Below, piece after piece: positions 8,078 through 16,686 of a stretch of DNA of 64,000 bases. Made by a program: the position numbers and the translations under genes. The notes below the pieces were generated by a model, which had not been told where the DNA came from, did no database searches, and saw only the letters and a list, made by a program, of their open reading frames with translations. Position 1 is the first letter of the stretch, and every line of letters starts with the position of its first letter. The DNA lies in the NCBI RefSeq assembly GCF_007830595.1, contig NZ_VLLD01000012.1, one strand, 5' to 3'. Origin of the DNA: Treponema_B putidum. GTDB lineage: Bacteria > Spirochaetota > Spirochaetia > Treponematales > Treponemataceae.

Positions 8078-9234
8078 TACAGCTCCGCTCCGCTAAAGTG
8101 ACAGGCTACAAAATGCCCCGGCTTTTCTTCCTTAAATTGAGGAATTTCGCGTTTGCATATATCCTTTGCAATTGGGCATCGTGTATGGAATTTACAGCCT
8201 GTGGGCGTAATGATGTTGGACGGAATATCTCCTTCCAATAAGATTCGCCTCTTTGTCCTCATCTTCTGTAAGTCCGTTTCAGGGATGGCTGAAAGAAGAA
8301 CCTTTGTATAAGGATGAAGAGGATTAGCATACATTTCGTGTTTATCGGTAAATTCAACCATATTTCCCAAATACATAACACCAATTCTATCGCTTATGTG
8401 TTTTACAACCGAAAGGTCATGCGAAATAAACAGGTACGACAGGTGAAATTCTTTTTGCAAGTCATTGAGGAGGTTGATGATCTGGGACTGAATCGATACG
8501 TCCAAGGCCGAAACGGCTTCATCGCATACTATGAATTTAGGTTTTAAGGCAAGGGCTCGTGCTATACCGATTCGCTGCCTTTGACCGCCTGAAAATTCAT
8601 GAGGGTATCTGTAAATCATATAGTCTGCCAATCCGCAGGTATTCATTATCTCCTTTACGTATTTTTCATATTCCGGGTCATTTTTTTTGAACATTCCATG
8701 CTCAAGCAAGGCCTCGCCTATGATTTGTCCTACAGTCATCTTAGGATTAAGAGAAGAATATGGATCTTGGAAGATAATCTGCATCTTTTTTCTTAAAGGC
8801 ATCATTTGAGGCACAGTATAATTCGTTATGTTTTTTCCTTCAAAAAAGATTTCGCCTGCAGTGGGCTTGTAAAGTTTTAAGATCGTGCGGCCTAAAGTTG
8901 ATTTTCCGCAGCCGGACTCTCCTACAAGGCCTACGGTTTCTCCTTCATGGATAGCGAGGTCTATACCGTCATTGGCTATTACGTACAAGTTTTGACCGTG
9001 CAAGGCAGAATATGTTTCATACTCAAAAAGCATATCCTTAAGCTCCTTGCTGAGGTCTTTACCGCTTTTATACACATCCAATAGCTGATTTATGTCAACC
9101 TTAGTATCAGACATTCCTGAGTAAAGTTTAATAGCTTCATCGGCAATTCTTTTAAGTCTTTTCTTTTCATTACGTTTCTTTCCCGTAGGAAAATACTGTT
9201 TAAGGCCACGAGTTTCCAATAATATATTACTCAT
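8077..9234 (-). CDS. oppF: oligopeptide ABC transporter ATP-binding protein OppF
   Basis: 385 residues. Walker A GESGCGKST, signature FSGGQRQRIGIARAL, Walker B FIVCDEAVSALDVS and the C-terminal Opp-type cysteine motif (CKFHTRCPIAKDIC) mark the second ATPase of an oligopeptide importer. It energises the OppBC pore together with OppD. Odd feature: about 60 extra, highly charged residues (roughly 16-75) lie between the first beta strand (LKQYFPTGKK) and the strand before Walker A. Most OppF proteins have only about ten there. Eight-base overlap with oppD. Confidence 0.9.
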   Translation of the reverse strand: MSNILLETRGLKQYFPTGKKRNEKKRLKRIADEAIKLYSGMSDTKVDINQLLDVYKSGKDLSKELKDMLFEYETYSALHGQNLYVIANDGIDLAIHEGETVGLVGESGCGKSTLGRTILKLYKPTAGEIFFEGKNITNYTVPQMMPLRKKMQIIFQDPYSSLNPKMTVGQIIGEALLEHGMFKKNDPEYEKYVKEIMNTCGLADYMIYRYPHEFSGGQRQRIGIARALALKPKFIVCDEAVSALDVSIQSQIINLLNDLQKEFHLSYLFISHDLSVVKHISDRIGVMYLGNMVEFTDKHEMYANPLHPYTKVLLSAIPETDLQKMRTKRRILLEGDIPSNIITPTGCKFHTRCPIAKDICKREIPQFKEEKPGHFVACHFSGAEL

Positions 9235-10219
9235 GTCTACCTCCTGATTTAGGATAAAAGCATCTGATCAAGTGTCCTTCTTCAACTTCAACCAATTCGG
9301 GTTTTTCATTTCGGCATTTTTCGGTTGCATACTCGCACCTTGTCGAAAATCTGCAGCCCTTGGGAAGTTTAAGAGGGTGAGGCACACTTCCTTGAATTTG
9401 AGCTAAATATTCTACTTCTTGATCTAAGAGAGGGATTGATTCAAGTAAGCCTTCCTTGTAGGGATGAGAAAATTGTGTATTTCTGTCAAAGATAACGTCT
9501 ACCGAGGCTCTTTCTACGATTTCGCCTGTGTACATTACGGCAACATCATCGGCCAATTCCGCAATGGCACCTAAGTCATGGGTTATGAACATGATAGCAG
9601 TGTTGTGTTTTTTCTTTAAATCGTTCATCAATTTAAATATCTGTGCCTGTATTGTAACGTCAAGGGCCGTTGTAGGTTCATCGGCTATTAAAAGACGTGG
9701 CTCACAAGCCAAGGCCATAGCAATCATTACACGCTGTCTCATTCCTCCCGAAAGCTGAAAGGGATAGTTATAAACTACATTTTCTGGATTAGGAATCTTT
9801 ACTTCGCGCAAAAGTTCGATAGCAGCAGTCCATGCTTCTTTTTTTGACATGTGCTGATGAAGAATAAGAGGCTCGCTTAGTTGTCTGCCTACCCTGTGCA
9901 CCGGGTTAAGAGATGTCATGGGTTCTTGGAATATCATAGATATATCGTTACCCCTGATCTTTCTTATTTCGTGCCGGTTTAAATTTACAATATTTTTGCC
10001 GCCGAAAATTATTTCGCCTTCAACAATGCGGCCCGGGTATTCCAATAAATTAAGAATACTAAAAGCAGTAATGGACTTACCGGAACCTGATTCTCCTACT
10101 ATTCCCAAAGTTTTACCGGCTTCGATTGTAAAATCTACACCTTGGACAGCCTTTACCGTACCCTTATTTGTAAAAAAGTATGTATGCAAATTTTTAACTT
10201 CAAGTAGAGGGTTGTTCAT
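9227..10219 (-). CDS. oppD: oligopeptide ABC transporter ATP-binding protein OppD
   Basis: 330 residues. Walker A GESGSGKSI, Q-loop FQEPMTSLNPV, signature LSGGMRQRVMIAMAL, Walker B LLIADEPTTALDVT and a C-terminal oligopeptide/dipeptide-type extension with CRFSTRCEYATEKC. First of the two ATPases of the Opp importer. Overlaps oppC by 4 nt and oppF by 8 nt, so the ATPases and permeases are made in one coupled set. Confidence 0.92.
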   Translation of the reverse strand: MNNPLLEVKNLHTYFFTNKGTVKAVQGVDFTIEAGKTLGIVGESGSGKSITAFSILNLLEYPGRIVEGEIIFGGKNIVNLNRHEIRKIRGNDISMIFQEPMTSLNPVHRVGRQLSEPLILHQHMSKKEAWTAAIELLREVKIPNPENVVYNYPFQLSGGMRQRVMIAMALACEPRLLIADEPTTALDVTIQAQIFKLMNDLKKKHNTAIMFITHDLGAIAELADDVAVMYTGEIVERASVDVIFDRNTQFSHPYKEGLLESIPLLDQEVEYLAQIQGSVPHPLKLPKGCRFSTRCEYATEKCRNEKPELVEVEEGHLIRCFYPKSGGRHE

Positions 10220-11232
10220 ACAGCCGCCTCCTTTGCTGCTTGCTTAGCCTGTTTTGCAAGAATTTTTTCTTCTTTTCGTCTTGCCCTTGCCTCTTTTCGC
10301 TGTTTTTTGGTAGTATATTCGGCTTTCGGATCTATAGAATCCCTAAGCCCCTCGCCTATGAGGTTGACACTCATTATAAACAAAAAGAGCATTGTGCCGG
10401 GGAATATCCAAATCCACCAAAAGGCTCTAAGGCTGGTACTGTTTTCGGCCGCCTTTGACAAAAGAGCTCCCCATGTCGGGATAGGTTCAGTTACCGATAG
10501 GTTTAAGAATGACAAGAAAGCTTCACTTAAAATTGCGGATGCAAAAGTGAGAGTTGCAGATACTACAACGGTAGGTAATACATTGGGAACCAGATGGCGT
10601 AAAATTTGGTTTCTTCTTTTTATGCCAAGAGCTCTTGTAGCTACAATAAATTCCTGTTCTCTTAGAGCTAAGATTTGCCCCCTTATCAAGCGGGCTAAAC
10701 CTGTCCAGCTTAAAAAGCCTAGAATTATAACTATTACATAGAGCCTAAATTCAGGCGCTTCTTCCCTAAATATAGCGGAAATTGTATAGGCAATCGCCAA
10801 GAAGGGGAATGAGGAAAGTATTTCGATAAGTCTCATAATGATGTTATCTACCCGTCCGCTAAAAAAACCTGCGATTGCACCCATAGTTAAGCCTATGGTT
10901 ATTGCCATAAATGTGGATAAAAAGCCTACTTGTAAAGAAATCCATCCTCCTTCGAGAACTCTCATAAAAGTGTCCCGTCCGTACTTGTCCGTTCCAAAAG
11001 GGTGAGCCCAAGAGGGCGGATTATTTCTTATTGTAGGATCTGTTTTTGCAAAATCATAACCTGTGAACTTGGTATAGAAATGAGTTACTACAACAAGGAG
11101 AACTATCGTAACAAACATATAAAAGCCTATCATAGCCAGTCTGTTATTTTTGAATTTGATCCTTATCTGTTGTGTCGGGGATAGAATAACTTCATCTTTT
11201 TCACTGAAATTTTTATCTTCTTCTTTAGCCAT
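10216..11232 (-). CDS. oppC: oligopeptide ABC transporter permease OppC
   Basis: 338 residues, DppC/OppC-type inner-membrane permease. An N-terminal cytosolic stretch precedes a first membrane segment. The extracytoplasmic loop carries the usual PFGTDKYGRD motif, followed by about five more membrane segments. The EAA coupling loop reads ATRALGIKRRNQILRHLVPN. The tail is very rich in lysine/arginine/alanine. The start is one base downstream of the oppB stop. Confidence 0.92.
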   Translation of the reverse strand: MAKEEDKNFSEKDEVILSPTQQIRIKFKNNRLAMIGFYMFVTIVLLVVVTHFYTKFTGYDFAKTDPTIRNNPPSWAHPFGTDKYGRDTFMRVLEGGWISLQVGFLSTFMAITIGLTMGAIAGFFSGRVDNIIMRLIEILSSFPFLAIAYTISAIFREEAPEFRLYVIVIILGFLSWTGLARLIRGQILALREQEFIVATRALGIKRRNQILRHLVPNVLPTVVVSATLTFASAILSEAFLSFLNLSVTEPIPTWGALLSKAAENSTSLRAFWWIWIFPGTMLFLFIMSVNLIGEGLRDSIDPKAEYTTKKQRKEARARRKEEKILAKQAKQAAKEAAV

Positions 11233-12258
11233 TTAAACCTTTCCTTCCCGAATCCTCGGATCTACAACCATATATCCTACATCTATAAATATATTACCTA
11301 ATAATGTAAGAAGCCCGAAAAACAAAAGTACAGTCTGTAAGACAGCCCTGTCTTTAAAATTGTATGAATAATTCATCAATAATCCCATTCCGGGATAAGC
11401 GAATATTTTTTCTACAACGATGGAACCGCCGAATAGTCCCGGTATGTATAAACCGATGAGGGTTACAACCGGTATCAAAGCGTTTTGGAAGGCATGGCGG
11501 TATATAACTACCTTTTCTGAAAGACCTTTAGCTCTTGCCGTTCTTATATAATCTGCTTTTAAGATATCTATCATAGCAGATCTTACATACCGGATAAGGC
11601 CTACAAGAGAGGTAAGGACAACTACCGTAACAGGTAATATGATATAATGCCAGTCAGGTAATATACCTCTCGGATCAGACATGCCGGAAAAAGGCAGAAT
11701 TTTCATAAAGATAACAAATACCATTATTAAAAGCAATGCCAAGAAAAATGAGGGCAGCGATATTCCTATTATTGTCAGTACCGTTACGGTTTTATCAAAA
11801 AGGCTGTTCTTTTTTACCGCCGCCGTAATCCCTAAAGGAATTGAAATTAAAAAGGCTAAAAGAAAGCCCCAAATATTTATCTTAAAAGATCGTCCGATAT
11901 ATGTTCCTATAAACTCGTTTACGGGTTTATTGTATTTTACGGAATAACCGAATTCTCCCCTAAAAGTATCTCCCATCCATAAAAAATACCTTTCTACAGG
12001 GCCTTTATCGTATCCCAAAAATCTTCTCATATTCTCGATATAAAGACTTTTTTCTTCAGGTGTCATAGCTTTTGTCTTTTCAGGATCGAGCATCGCAAGT
12101 ATCGGGTCTCCCGGCATCATGTTAATAAGAATGTAGATGGCAATCGACATAATTATTAGTACGGGTATCATAGACACTAAACGCTTGAAGATATACCGAA
12201 TATAGGGAAAAAGGATTTCAAACAGCGATTTTGAACCGCTGACACTATTATCTGCCAT
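11233..12258 (-). CDS. oppB: oligopeptide ABC transporter permease OppB
   Basis: About 341 residues, DppB/OppB-type permease with six predicted membrane segments. The N-terminal signature NMMPGDP and the EAA loop YIRTARAKGLSEKVVIYRHAFQNALIP are present. I begin at the ATG at 12258 because AAAGGAG sits about 5 nt before it; a GTG further out at 12276 would place this Shine-Dalgarno inside the coding region. It forms the translocation pore with OppC. Confidence 0.92.
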   Translation of the reverse strand: MADNSVSGSKSLFEILFPYIRYIFKRLVSMIPVLIIMSIAIYILINMMPGDPILAMLDPEKTKAMTPEEKSLYIENMRRFLGYDKGPVERYFLWMGDTFRGEFGYSVKYNKPVNEFIGTYIGRSFKINIWGFLLAFLISIPLGITAAVKKNSLFDKTVTVLTIIGISLPSFFLALLLIMVFVIFMKILPFSGMSDPRGILPDWHYIILPVTVVVLTSLVGLIRYVRSAMIDILKADYIRTARAKGLSEKVVIYRHAFQNALIPVVTLIGLYIPGLFGGSIVVEKIFAYPGMGLLMNYSYNFKDRAVLQTVLLFFGLLTLLGNIFIDVGYMVVDPRIREGKV

Positions 12259-12290
12259 AAAATCTCCTTTAATCACATAATCACAAAAAA

Positions 12291-12325
12291 TTAAGACCTC
12301 CGGTTAAATAAACAAGAGGTCTTAA
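12291..12325 (-). terminator. stem-loop between oppA and oppB (attenuating terminator)
   Basis: Ten-base-pair perfect stem TTAAGACCTC/GAGGTCTTAA with a 15-nt loop, followed on the minus strand by TTTTTTG. Placed right after the binding-protein gene, it probably lowers read-through to the permeases and stabilises oppA mRNA, the usual layout for abundant binding proteins. Confidence 0.7.
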
Positions 12326-12356
12326 AAATTAACTTAAACAATCAGCGTCATGCCGA

Positions 12357-14135
12357 TTATTTTTTCCAATTTGCTTCAGGTAAAGCTCTTGCCCAGTTCC
12401 ACAAAGCTGTGGTATGGAAGTTTTCCAATTTATCAGTAAACAGGTCAAAGTAATTATTTGAGTAAACAGGGATAACGGGAACTTCTTTATTCATAACGGT
12501 TACGAACTTTCTCCAGTTTTTTCTGTACTCTTCTCTTCCCGTTACAGGGTGAGCATTTTCGATGTCATCAAGCAGTTGATCCCATTCTGCAGGTGTATAG
12601 GTAGAACCTCCAGAGAACATTACATTATTGCTTGAGGGCTGTCCCCAAGGCATAATGAGGTTAGTTGCATAGTCGGCTTTGGGGTTGGCTTTAAGTACAT
12701 AGCCTACACCGCCTACGAAGGCATGGTATGTTCTTTCTTCTTGAGTATCCCCTGTCCAGTGGCTGTACATTACGGGCCAATCAAGACCTGTCAAAGTTAC
12801 TTTGAAGCCGAGCTTTGAAACATAAGCATCATTGAATACTAGGTTATATGTATCCGACCAGAAAGGTGTGTAAGTAATCTTGATTTCAAGTGGTTTTCCT
12901 TCCCAAAGGTAGCCTGATTTTGCATTACCTGTAAGTTTTGCATAGTTTCCGTCTGTTCTCTTGGCTGCTGCATCAAGAAGCTCCTGAGCTTTTGCAATAT
13001 TTGCAGCTTCATCGAATTTTCCGTTGGCATCCAAGATATCATAGCTTGTTAAGGTTTTTTCGAATCTACCAACGGCAGAAGTACCGATAAGGTTTGCTTC
13101 ATCATCATCCCACAATGTCCAGTCGTTTTTGGAGTAGGGGCCGTTAGAAGAAATACCGTATTGACCTAAGAAAAGCTCAATGATTTTTGGTCTGTTAAGA
13201 ACATAGGCAAAGGCTTGGCGTACTTCCGTAAGGGAAGTGGGGCCGAAGTTACAGTGGAGGGCGATTGTTCCTCCTCCGTGTCTGTAGTAGTTGGTATAAG
13301 CAAAACCGGGCTTATCCTTAACGGGGTCAATTTTTTCGGCTTGACCTTGACCTGTCAGCATGTCTACTTCACCCTGAAGGAGCTGGTCAAGTTCTGTTTC
13401 GCTGGGAACAACTTTAACGATTACCTCTTTGATGGCAGGTACTTTGCCGAGATAATCTTTGTAAGCTTCCAACTTAACATATTCGCCTTCCTTGTACTCG
13501 GCCATCTTGTAGGGGCCGTAGCCGATTGGGTTTGAAATATGCTTTTTTACATACTGCTGTACTGTAAGACCTTCTTCCTTTGCACCCTTTGTGAAGGTTT
13601 CTTCGGGGAAGAGGTAATAAGTACTGAATACGGCTGTGTCAATGGTATAGCTGACTTTTTTAAGATGGAAAGTTACGGTATTTGCAGCTTCATCAATTTC
13701 AATACTTTCAACATAGTCGTTGAGTGTTGACGATCCTCCCGTATCGCTTAAAGCTTTTGTGTCCATGTAAAAGTCATAGGTAAACTTTACGTCCTTTGCA
13801 GTAAGGGCTTCGCCGTTGTGGAATTTTGCACCTTTTACAAGCTTAAATGTCCATGTTTTGAGGTCATCGCTTACCTTTTTTTCTGCAACGAGAAGAGAAT
13901 CTTCAACTTGGCCTTTGGAATTTTCATTCATAAGACCGAATGCCCAAACCAACTTTCGGATATCGTTGTCATAAGTTGAATTTGTCCAGCCTGAGTAAAA
14001 ATCTCCGTTAAACTCAGCTGAAGCTACAACGAATGGTTTTTCGTTGGTAGTAGTTGTTGCCGTATTGTTTCCGCCGCATGCTATTACGGAAAAAGCCAGC
14101 ACCAGTGTTACAATTAGCACCACGATTTTTTTCAT
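12357..14135 (-). CDS. oppA: oligopeptide-binding lipoprotein OppA
   Basis: About 592 residues. The leader MKKIVVLIVTLVLAFSVIACGG gives a lipoprotein signal with lipobox SVIAC. The mature part is a family 5 solute-binding protein: GAKFHNGEALTAKDVKFTYDF, NPIGYGPYKMAEY and LNRPKIIELFLGQYG motifs. I start at 14135, preceded by GGAGG. The reading frame is open further upstream, but that stretch contains the promoter. First gene of the oppABCDF operon; it captures peptides at the outer face of the inner membrane for OppBCDF. Confidence 0.93.
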   Translation of the reverse strand: MKKIVVLIVTLVLAFSVIACGGNNTATTTTNEKPFVVASAEFNGDFYSGWTNSTYDNDIRKLVWAFGLMNENSKGQVEDSLLVAEKKVSDDLKTWTFKLVKGAKFHNGEALTAKDVKFTYDFYMDTKALSDTGGSSTLNDYVESIEIDEAANTVTFHLKKVSYTIDTAVFSTYYLFPEETFTKGAKEEGLTVQQYVKKHISNPIGYGPYKMAEYKEGEYVKLEAYKDYLGKVPAIKEVIVKVVPSETELDQLLQGEVDMLTGQGQAEKIDPVKDKPGFAYTNYYRHGGGTIALHCNFGPTSLTEVRQAFAYVLNRPKIIELFLGQYGISSNGPYSKNDWTLWDDDEANLIGTSAVGRFEKTLTSYDILDANGKFDEAANIAKAQELLDAAAKRTDGNYAKLTGNAKSGYLWEGKPLEIKITYTPFWSDTYNLVFNDAYVSKLGFKVTLTGLDWPVMYSHWTGDTQEERTYHAFVGGVGYVLKANPKADYATNLIMPWGQPSSNNVMFSGGSTYTPAEWDQLLDDIENAHPVTGREEYRKNWRKFVTVMNKEVPVIPVYSNNYFDLFTDKLENFHTTALWNWARALPEANWKK

Positions 14136-14181
14136 AGTGTCCTCCAAGTATTTTAGTCGGTAACATAAATTACCGCAACGG

Positions 14182-14210
14182 ATTATATCATAAAATGATA
14201 AAAATGTAAA
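14182..14210 (-). promoter_or_regulatory. promoter of the opp operon
   Basis: Minus strand TTTACA (14210-14205), 17-nt spacer, TATAAT (14187-14182), about 45 nt upstream of the oppA start and its GGAGG site. Confidence 0.7.
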
Positions 14211-14252
14211 GATTAAGGCAAAAAAAAATTTTGACAAAAAATTTTGCCGGTC

Positions 14253-14281
14253 TTGCCTTTTTTTTTGTTTTGCTATATAAT
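14253..14281 (+). promoter_or_regulatory. promoter of the EamA-type transporter
   Basis: TTGCCT (14253-14258), 17-nt spacer, TATAAT (14276-14281). Divergent from the opp promoter, 42 nt apart. It leaves a roughly 100-nt leader before the chosen start. Confidence 0.55.
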
Positions 14282-14389
14282 TCCGGTCTTAATTATGTAA
14301 AAATTCTTTTTCAAAAAGAAAAGCTCGTTCCCGGACTTTTTGAGGCATTTTGCATTTGCCGTTTTACTGACGATGCAAAGGAATTTATT

Positions 14390-15295
14390 TTGACTAATAA
14401 CAAGATTAATTTTTTATCGCGCTTGGCTCTTTTAATTGTCGCTATAGTATGGGGTAGTTCTCTTGTTGTTGTAAGCGGAACTACTGATTTTTTTAACCCG
14501 AATTTTTTGTTGGGGTTAAGGTTTTCTATTGCCTGTATCTTGCTTTGTCTTATTTTTTATCGAAAATTAAAACTCATAGATAAAGATTATCTCATAAACG
14601 GGGTAATTGTAGGTTTCTTCCTTTTTATAGCTTATTCCAGTCAAACTTTCGGTGTTACAACCGCAGGAGGTCTTCCCGGACGCAGTGCCTTTTTATCGGC
14701 TTCCTATTGTGTAATAGTGCCTTTTTTGGGTTGGCTTGTAAATAAAGTTCGTCCCGATAGGTATAACGCCTCTGCTGCGGTTTTGTGTATTTTAGGAATA
14801 GGGTTTGTATCTTTTAAGGACTTAGTTCTTTCATCATCTGTAGGAATAACCATGGGAGACCTTTATGCTCTTTTAAGCGGTCTTCTTTTTGCCAGTCATA
14901 TTATAAGTATTACCCGACTAAGCAAAAGAAAGGATCCCATTCTTATGACTATTATTCAGTTCGGAACGGCTGCTATACTTTCATGGCTTGTAACCCTTAT
15001 TTTTGAAGATAACAGCACAATAGTTTGGTCTTATTCATCTATCGGCTCTGTGCTGTACCTTGCTGCAATTTGTACGGGCCTGGCTCTTCTTTTACAAAAT
15101 ATAGGACAAAAGCACACCGATGCTTCAAGTGCCGCCATTATCTTAGGTCTTGAATCTATTTTCGGAATTATCTTTTCAGTTATATTTAAGGGTGAAAATC
15201 TTGACATTTATTCGGTTTTTGGTTTTATCTTAATTTTTATAGCGATAATAATTTCGGAAACAAAGCTTTCATTTTTAAAAAAAGCAAAAGCTTAA
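14390..15295 (+). CDS. EamA (drug/metabolite transporter) family membrane protein
   Basis: About 301 residues with ten hydrophobic segments in two repeated five-helix halves, the DMT/EamA layout. The first repeat begins LLIVAIVWGSSLVVVSG, the second contains LGLESIFGIIFSVI near the end. The frame is open upstream to 14231, but the promoter falls inside that stretch. I therefore start at TTG 14390, which has AAAGGA at 5-8 nt spacing and gives the normal family length. The exported or imported solute is unknown. Confidence 0.75.
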   Translation: MTNNKINFLSRLALLIVAIVWGSSLVVVSGTTDFFNPNFLLGLRFSIACILLCLIFYRKLKLIDKDYLINGVIVGFFLFIAYSSQTFGVTTAGGLPGRSAFLSASYCVIVPFLGWLVNKVRPDRYNASAAVLCILGIGFVSFKDLVLSSSVGITMGDLYALLSGLLFASHIISITRLSKRKDPILMTIIQFGTAAILSWLVTLIFEDNSTIVWSYSSIGSVLYLAAICTGLALLLQNIGQKHTDASSAAIILGLESIFGIIFSVIFKGENLDIYSVFGFILIFIAIIISETKLSFLKKAKA

Positions 15296-15305
15296 AAAAG
15301 CACCT

Positions 15306-15377
15306 GTTTCTTAAAGATGTGCTAAACCGGTTTTTTAAAGATAAGCTAAACCGGTTTCTTAAAAATGTACTAAAATA
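15306..15377 (+). repeat. three tandem 24-bp repeats upstream of metK
   Basis: Three contiguous imperfect 24-nt units (15306-15329, 15330-15353, 15354-15377) of pattern GTTTCTTAAAGATGTGCTAAACCG. Each contains AAACCGGTTT-type palindromic junctions. They lie between the EamA stop and the metK promoter and might act as a terminator region or a protein-binding array. Confidence 0.7.
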
Positions 15378-15409
15378 AACTTTTTATATTTTTGTAGAAA
15401 AACGTATAC

Positions 15410-15439
15410 TTGAAAAATTACTGAATTTTGTGATATACT
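15410..15439 (+). promoter_or_regulatory. promoter of metK
   Basis: TTGAAA (15410-15415), 18-nt spacer, TATACT (15434-15439). A GAGAGG Shine-Dalgarno lies at 15464-15469 before the ATG at 15476. The leader is too short for a SAM riboswitch. Confidence 0.65.
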
Positions 15440-15475
15440 ATCAATTCTGAAAATATTATTAAATGAGAGGTTAAT

Positions 15476-16645
15476 ATGAAAAATAATATAAGTTATTTTA
15501 CATCAGAGTCGGTAAGCGAGGGACATCCCGATAAGCTATGCGATCAGATTTCGGATGCCGTTTTAGATGCATGTTTAAGGGATGACCCTGAAAGTCATGT
15601 AGCCTGCGAAACCTTTGCATCGACTGCCTTGGTCCTTGTTGGCGGAGAAATAACCACCGATACCTATGTCGATATACAAGACATTGCACGTACTATAGCT
15701 GAAGAAATAGGGTATACAAATACCGATTTCGGCTTGGATTGTCATTCTATGGCCGTTATGAATATGATTCATTCCCAGTCTCCCGACATTTCACAAGGGG
15801 TAGACGGTACGGGACTCGATGAATATAAGGGCCAGCAGGGGGCAGGAGATCAGGGTATGATGTTCGGTTTTGCATGTAAAGAAACCCCTGAATTAATGCC
15901 CGCTCCTATTATGTTTTCTCATTCAGTTTTGCGTTATGCGGCAAAGCTTAGAAAAGAAAAGGTTATTCCTTGGCTTCGTCCCGATTCCAAGACTCAGATT
16001 ACCGTAAAATATGAAGGCTTTAAACCCATTAAAATAGATACGGTTGTGCTTTCTCATCAACATTATCCCGATGTTCAATATGATGAGTTAAAGCATACTC
16101 TGATAAATCAGGTTATTAAGCCGGTTTTAGGTCCGACAGGGCTTTTAGCCGATGATACCAAATATTTTATCAATCCCACAGGCCGATTTGTTATAGGAGG
16201 CCCTTTCGGAGATACGGGGCTTACCGGCAGGAAAATAATCGTAGACACCTACGGCGGAATGGGAAGACATGGGGGAGGCGCTTTTTCGGGTAAAGATCCG
16301 TCAAAGGTTGACCGCTCTGCTGCCTACATGGCTCGATATATTGCAAAAAACGTAGTAGCCGCAGACCTTGCACGCCGCTGTGAGCTTCAGTTAGCCTACG
16401 CAATCGGTGTTCCATTCCCTGTTGCCGTCAGGGTAGATACTTTCGGTACAGGTGAAGTTCCTGAGGAAAAAATAGAAAAGGCAATAAAAGAAGTTTTTGA
16501 TATGTCCCCGGCAGGCATTATAAAGGCCCTCGATTTAAAACGCCCTATCTATAAAGAAACGGCAGCCTACGGACACTTCGGCCGCCCCGAATTCTCATGG
16601 GAAAAAACCGACAAAACTGAAGCCTTAAAGAAGGCTATAAAATAA
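15476..16645 (+). CDS. metK: S-adenosylmethionine synthase
   Basis: 389 residues, usual family length. It makes SAM from methionine and ATP. Signatures include the N-terminal SEGHPDKLCDQISDAVLDA, the GAGDQGMMFG ATP loop and the second signature GGGAFSGKDPSKVDRSAAY. Cytosolic homotetramer in known relatives. The hexokinase gene follows after 41 nt and may be cotranscribed. Confidence 0.97.
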   Translation: MKNNISYFTSESVSEGHPDKLCDQISDAVLDACLRDDPESHVACETFASTALVLVGGEITTDTYVDIQDIARTIAEEIGYTNTDFGLDCHSMAVMNMIHSQSPDISQGVDGTGLDEYKGQQGAGDQGMMFGFACKETPELMPAPIMFSHSVLRYAAKLRKEKVIPWLRPDSKTQITVKYEGFKPIKIDTVVLSHQHYPDVQYDELKHTLINQVIKPVLGPTGLLADDTKYFINPTGRFVIGGPFGDTGLTGRKIIVDTYGGMGRHGGGAFSGKDPSKVDRSAAYMARYIAKNVVAADLARRCELQLAYAIGVPFPVAVRVDTFGTGEVPEEKIEKAIKEVFDMSPAGIIKALDLKRPIYKETAAYGHFGRPEFSWEKTDKTEALKKAIK

Positions 16646-16686
16646 AGATTTCAGGTTTTTGTATTGATTTTAAGGGAATTATTTAA

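Noticed and set aside
14231..14389. Longer N-terminus of the EamA-type transporter
   Set aside because: The stretch includes its promoter, and the family begins near residue 54 of that longer frame; TTG at 14390 with AAAGGA is preferred.
15296..15475. SAM riboswitch before metK
   Set aside because: Only short tandem repeats and a promoter close to the start are present; none of the conserved SAM aptamer blocks is visible.
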